From Acidimicrobiales bacterium (GTDB taxonomy: Bacteria > Actinomycetota > Acidimicrobiia > Acidimicrobiales > Palsa-688): 13,200 nt of DNA. Where the stretch lies: NCBI GenBank assembly GCA_019241495.1, contig JAFAWZ010000100.1:1-13200 (forward strand), given 5' to 3'. Of this stretch, positions 12,533 to 13,200 are shown in pieces. Position 1 is the stretch's first letter. Each line of letters opens with the position of its first letter. The position numbers and the translations under genes are program-made. Under the pieces are notes generated by a model. The model was not told where the DNA came from and ran no database searches. It was given only the letters and a program-made list of their open reading frames with translations.

Positions 12533-13200
12533 TCAAGCGGCTGTACCTGCGGAACTTCCGGGTGTACGAGGAGGAGCTGGAGCTCGACCTGCCGCCCGGC
12601 CTGGTCGGCATTTACGGACCGAACGGGGCAGGGAAGTCGACATTGCTGGAGGCGATCCTGTTCACGTTGTGGGGCCCGGCCGCGTGCCGAACCACCAAGG
12701 ATCAGATCCGGTCCGCGGGGGTCCGCGGCGACTGCGTCACCGAGGTCGAGTTCGAGCACGAAGGCCACCTCTACCTGGTCCGGCGCATGCTCAAGGGCGC
12801 CCACGCCACGGTGGCCACAGAGGCCTACAGCGACGGGGCGCTGATGTCGGCGGGGAATCGGGACGTGGGGCGGTACGTCGAATCGGTGCTCGGGATGGAC
12901 GACGGAGCCTTCCGGGCGTCGGTGTTCGCGGAGCAGAAGCAGCTCGCCGCCTTCTCCAACCACTCTCCGGCCGAGCGGCGCCGCCTGGTACTCCAACTGC
13001 TCGGCATCACCCCTCTCGATGGGGCGAGGGATGCGGCGCGCAAGGACGCCCGCCAGTTCACCAACGATCACGACCGGCTGCGGGGCATGCTCCCCGATCT
13101 GGCCGCCCTGCAGACCGAGGCTGCGGACAGCCAGGCCAGCGCGGAGGCGGCCGAGGTGGCCTCTTCGGCCGAGGCGCAGGCCGCGGAGGCCGCCGCGGAG
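12526..13200 (+). CDS. sbcC: SbcC/Rad50-type ATPase, N-terminal part (runs off the right edge)
   Basis: The first 225 residues of an SMC-like ATPase, the partner of SbcD. It begins MLIKRLYLRNFRVYEE, the usual opening of the family, with Walker A GPNGAGKST at 31-39. A segment corresponding to the Q-loop region follows (SVFAEQKQLAAFSNHSPAERRRLVLQLLGI in parts: FAEQKQLAAF, then PAERRRLVLQLLGI). From about residue 195 the sequence becomes Ala/Glu/Gln-rich (for example AALQTEAADSQASAEAA), marking the start of the long coiled coil. The zinc hook, second coiled coil, signature motif and Walker B lie beyond the window. ATG at 12526 overlaps the sbcD stop by 7 bp and has a good GGAGGT site. No stop codon occurs before the edge. 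Confidence 0.95.
   Translation, partial: MLIKRLYLRNFRVYEEELELDLPPGLVGIYGPNGAGKSTLLEAILFTLWGPAACRTTKDQIRSAGVRGDCVTEVEFEHEGHLYLVRRMLKGAHATVATEAYSDGALMSAGNRDVGRYVESVLGMDDGAFRASVFAEQKQLAAFSNHSPAERRRLVLQLLGITPLDGARDAARKDARQFTNDHDRLRGMLPDLAALQTEAADSQASAEAAEVASSAEAQAAEAAAE

Overview
The window is GC-rich and densely packed on both strands, with short overlaps between genes (GTGA or ATG/TGA junctions) and frequent GTG starts. Together with the gene families present, this suggests an actinomycete-type bacterium. The bacterial Ku/LigD-type polymerase pair next to archaeal-style HerA-NurA would fit a deep-branching actinobacterium such as Acidimicrobiia. That placement is an inference from composition and gene content; no ribosomal RNA or other taxonomic marker is present.

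Left region, about 1-3240, minus strand: a peroxide-response locus. In transcription order it holds a PerR-type metalloregulator, a short rubrerythrin, an intrinsic terminator, a two-cluster Fe-S protein with CCG domains, and a DUF3501 protein. A 13-bp perfect dyad (3222-3234) resembling a PerR box sits just upstream of perR and implies autoregulation. The simplest reading is that PerR senses peroxide, rubrerythrin reduces it, and the Fe-S/DUF3501 pair is an auxiliary, possibly electron-supplying module expressed at a lower level beyond the terminator.

Middle, 3355-4803, plus strand: one FGGY-family kinase related to glycerol kinase but with a changed substrate-site residue. Its stop codon shares a CTAG palindrome with the stop of the convergent LigD-type polymerase gene.

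Right region, 4800-13200: mostly double-strand-break repair. Ku and a stand-alone LigD-type polymerase/primase form one minus-strand operon. Divergent from it, only 17 bp away, are nurA and herA (nuclease and hexameric translocase for end resection). After a convergent MarR regulator and a two-gene minus-strand operon (membrane-linked NERD protein, then a Nudix hydrolase), sbcD (Mre11-type) and sbcC (Rad50-type) begin and run off the right edge. The locus therefore brings together end-joining (Ku, polymerase) and the archaeal-type resection quartet (HerA, NurA, Mre11, Rad50), interrupted by a NERD/Nudix/MarR block. No ligase domain is present here.

Small-scale features include an 18-bp tandem duplication inside nurA, a 13-bp tandem duplication between nurA and herA, a (TTGG)4 repeat at the end of perR, and a candidate dyad between the NERD gene and sbcD. 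I see no rRNA or tRNA genes, CRISPR arrays, insertion sequences or transposases. No gap without a gene exceeds about 210 bp.
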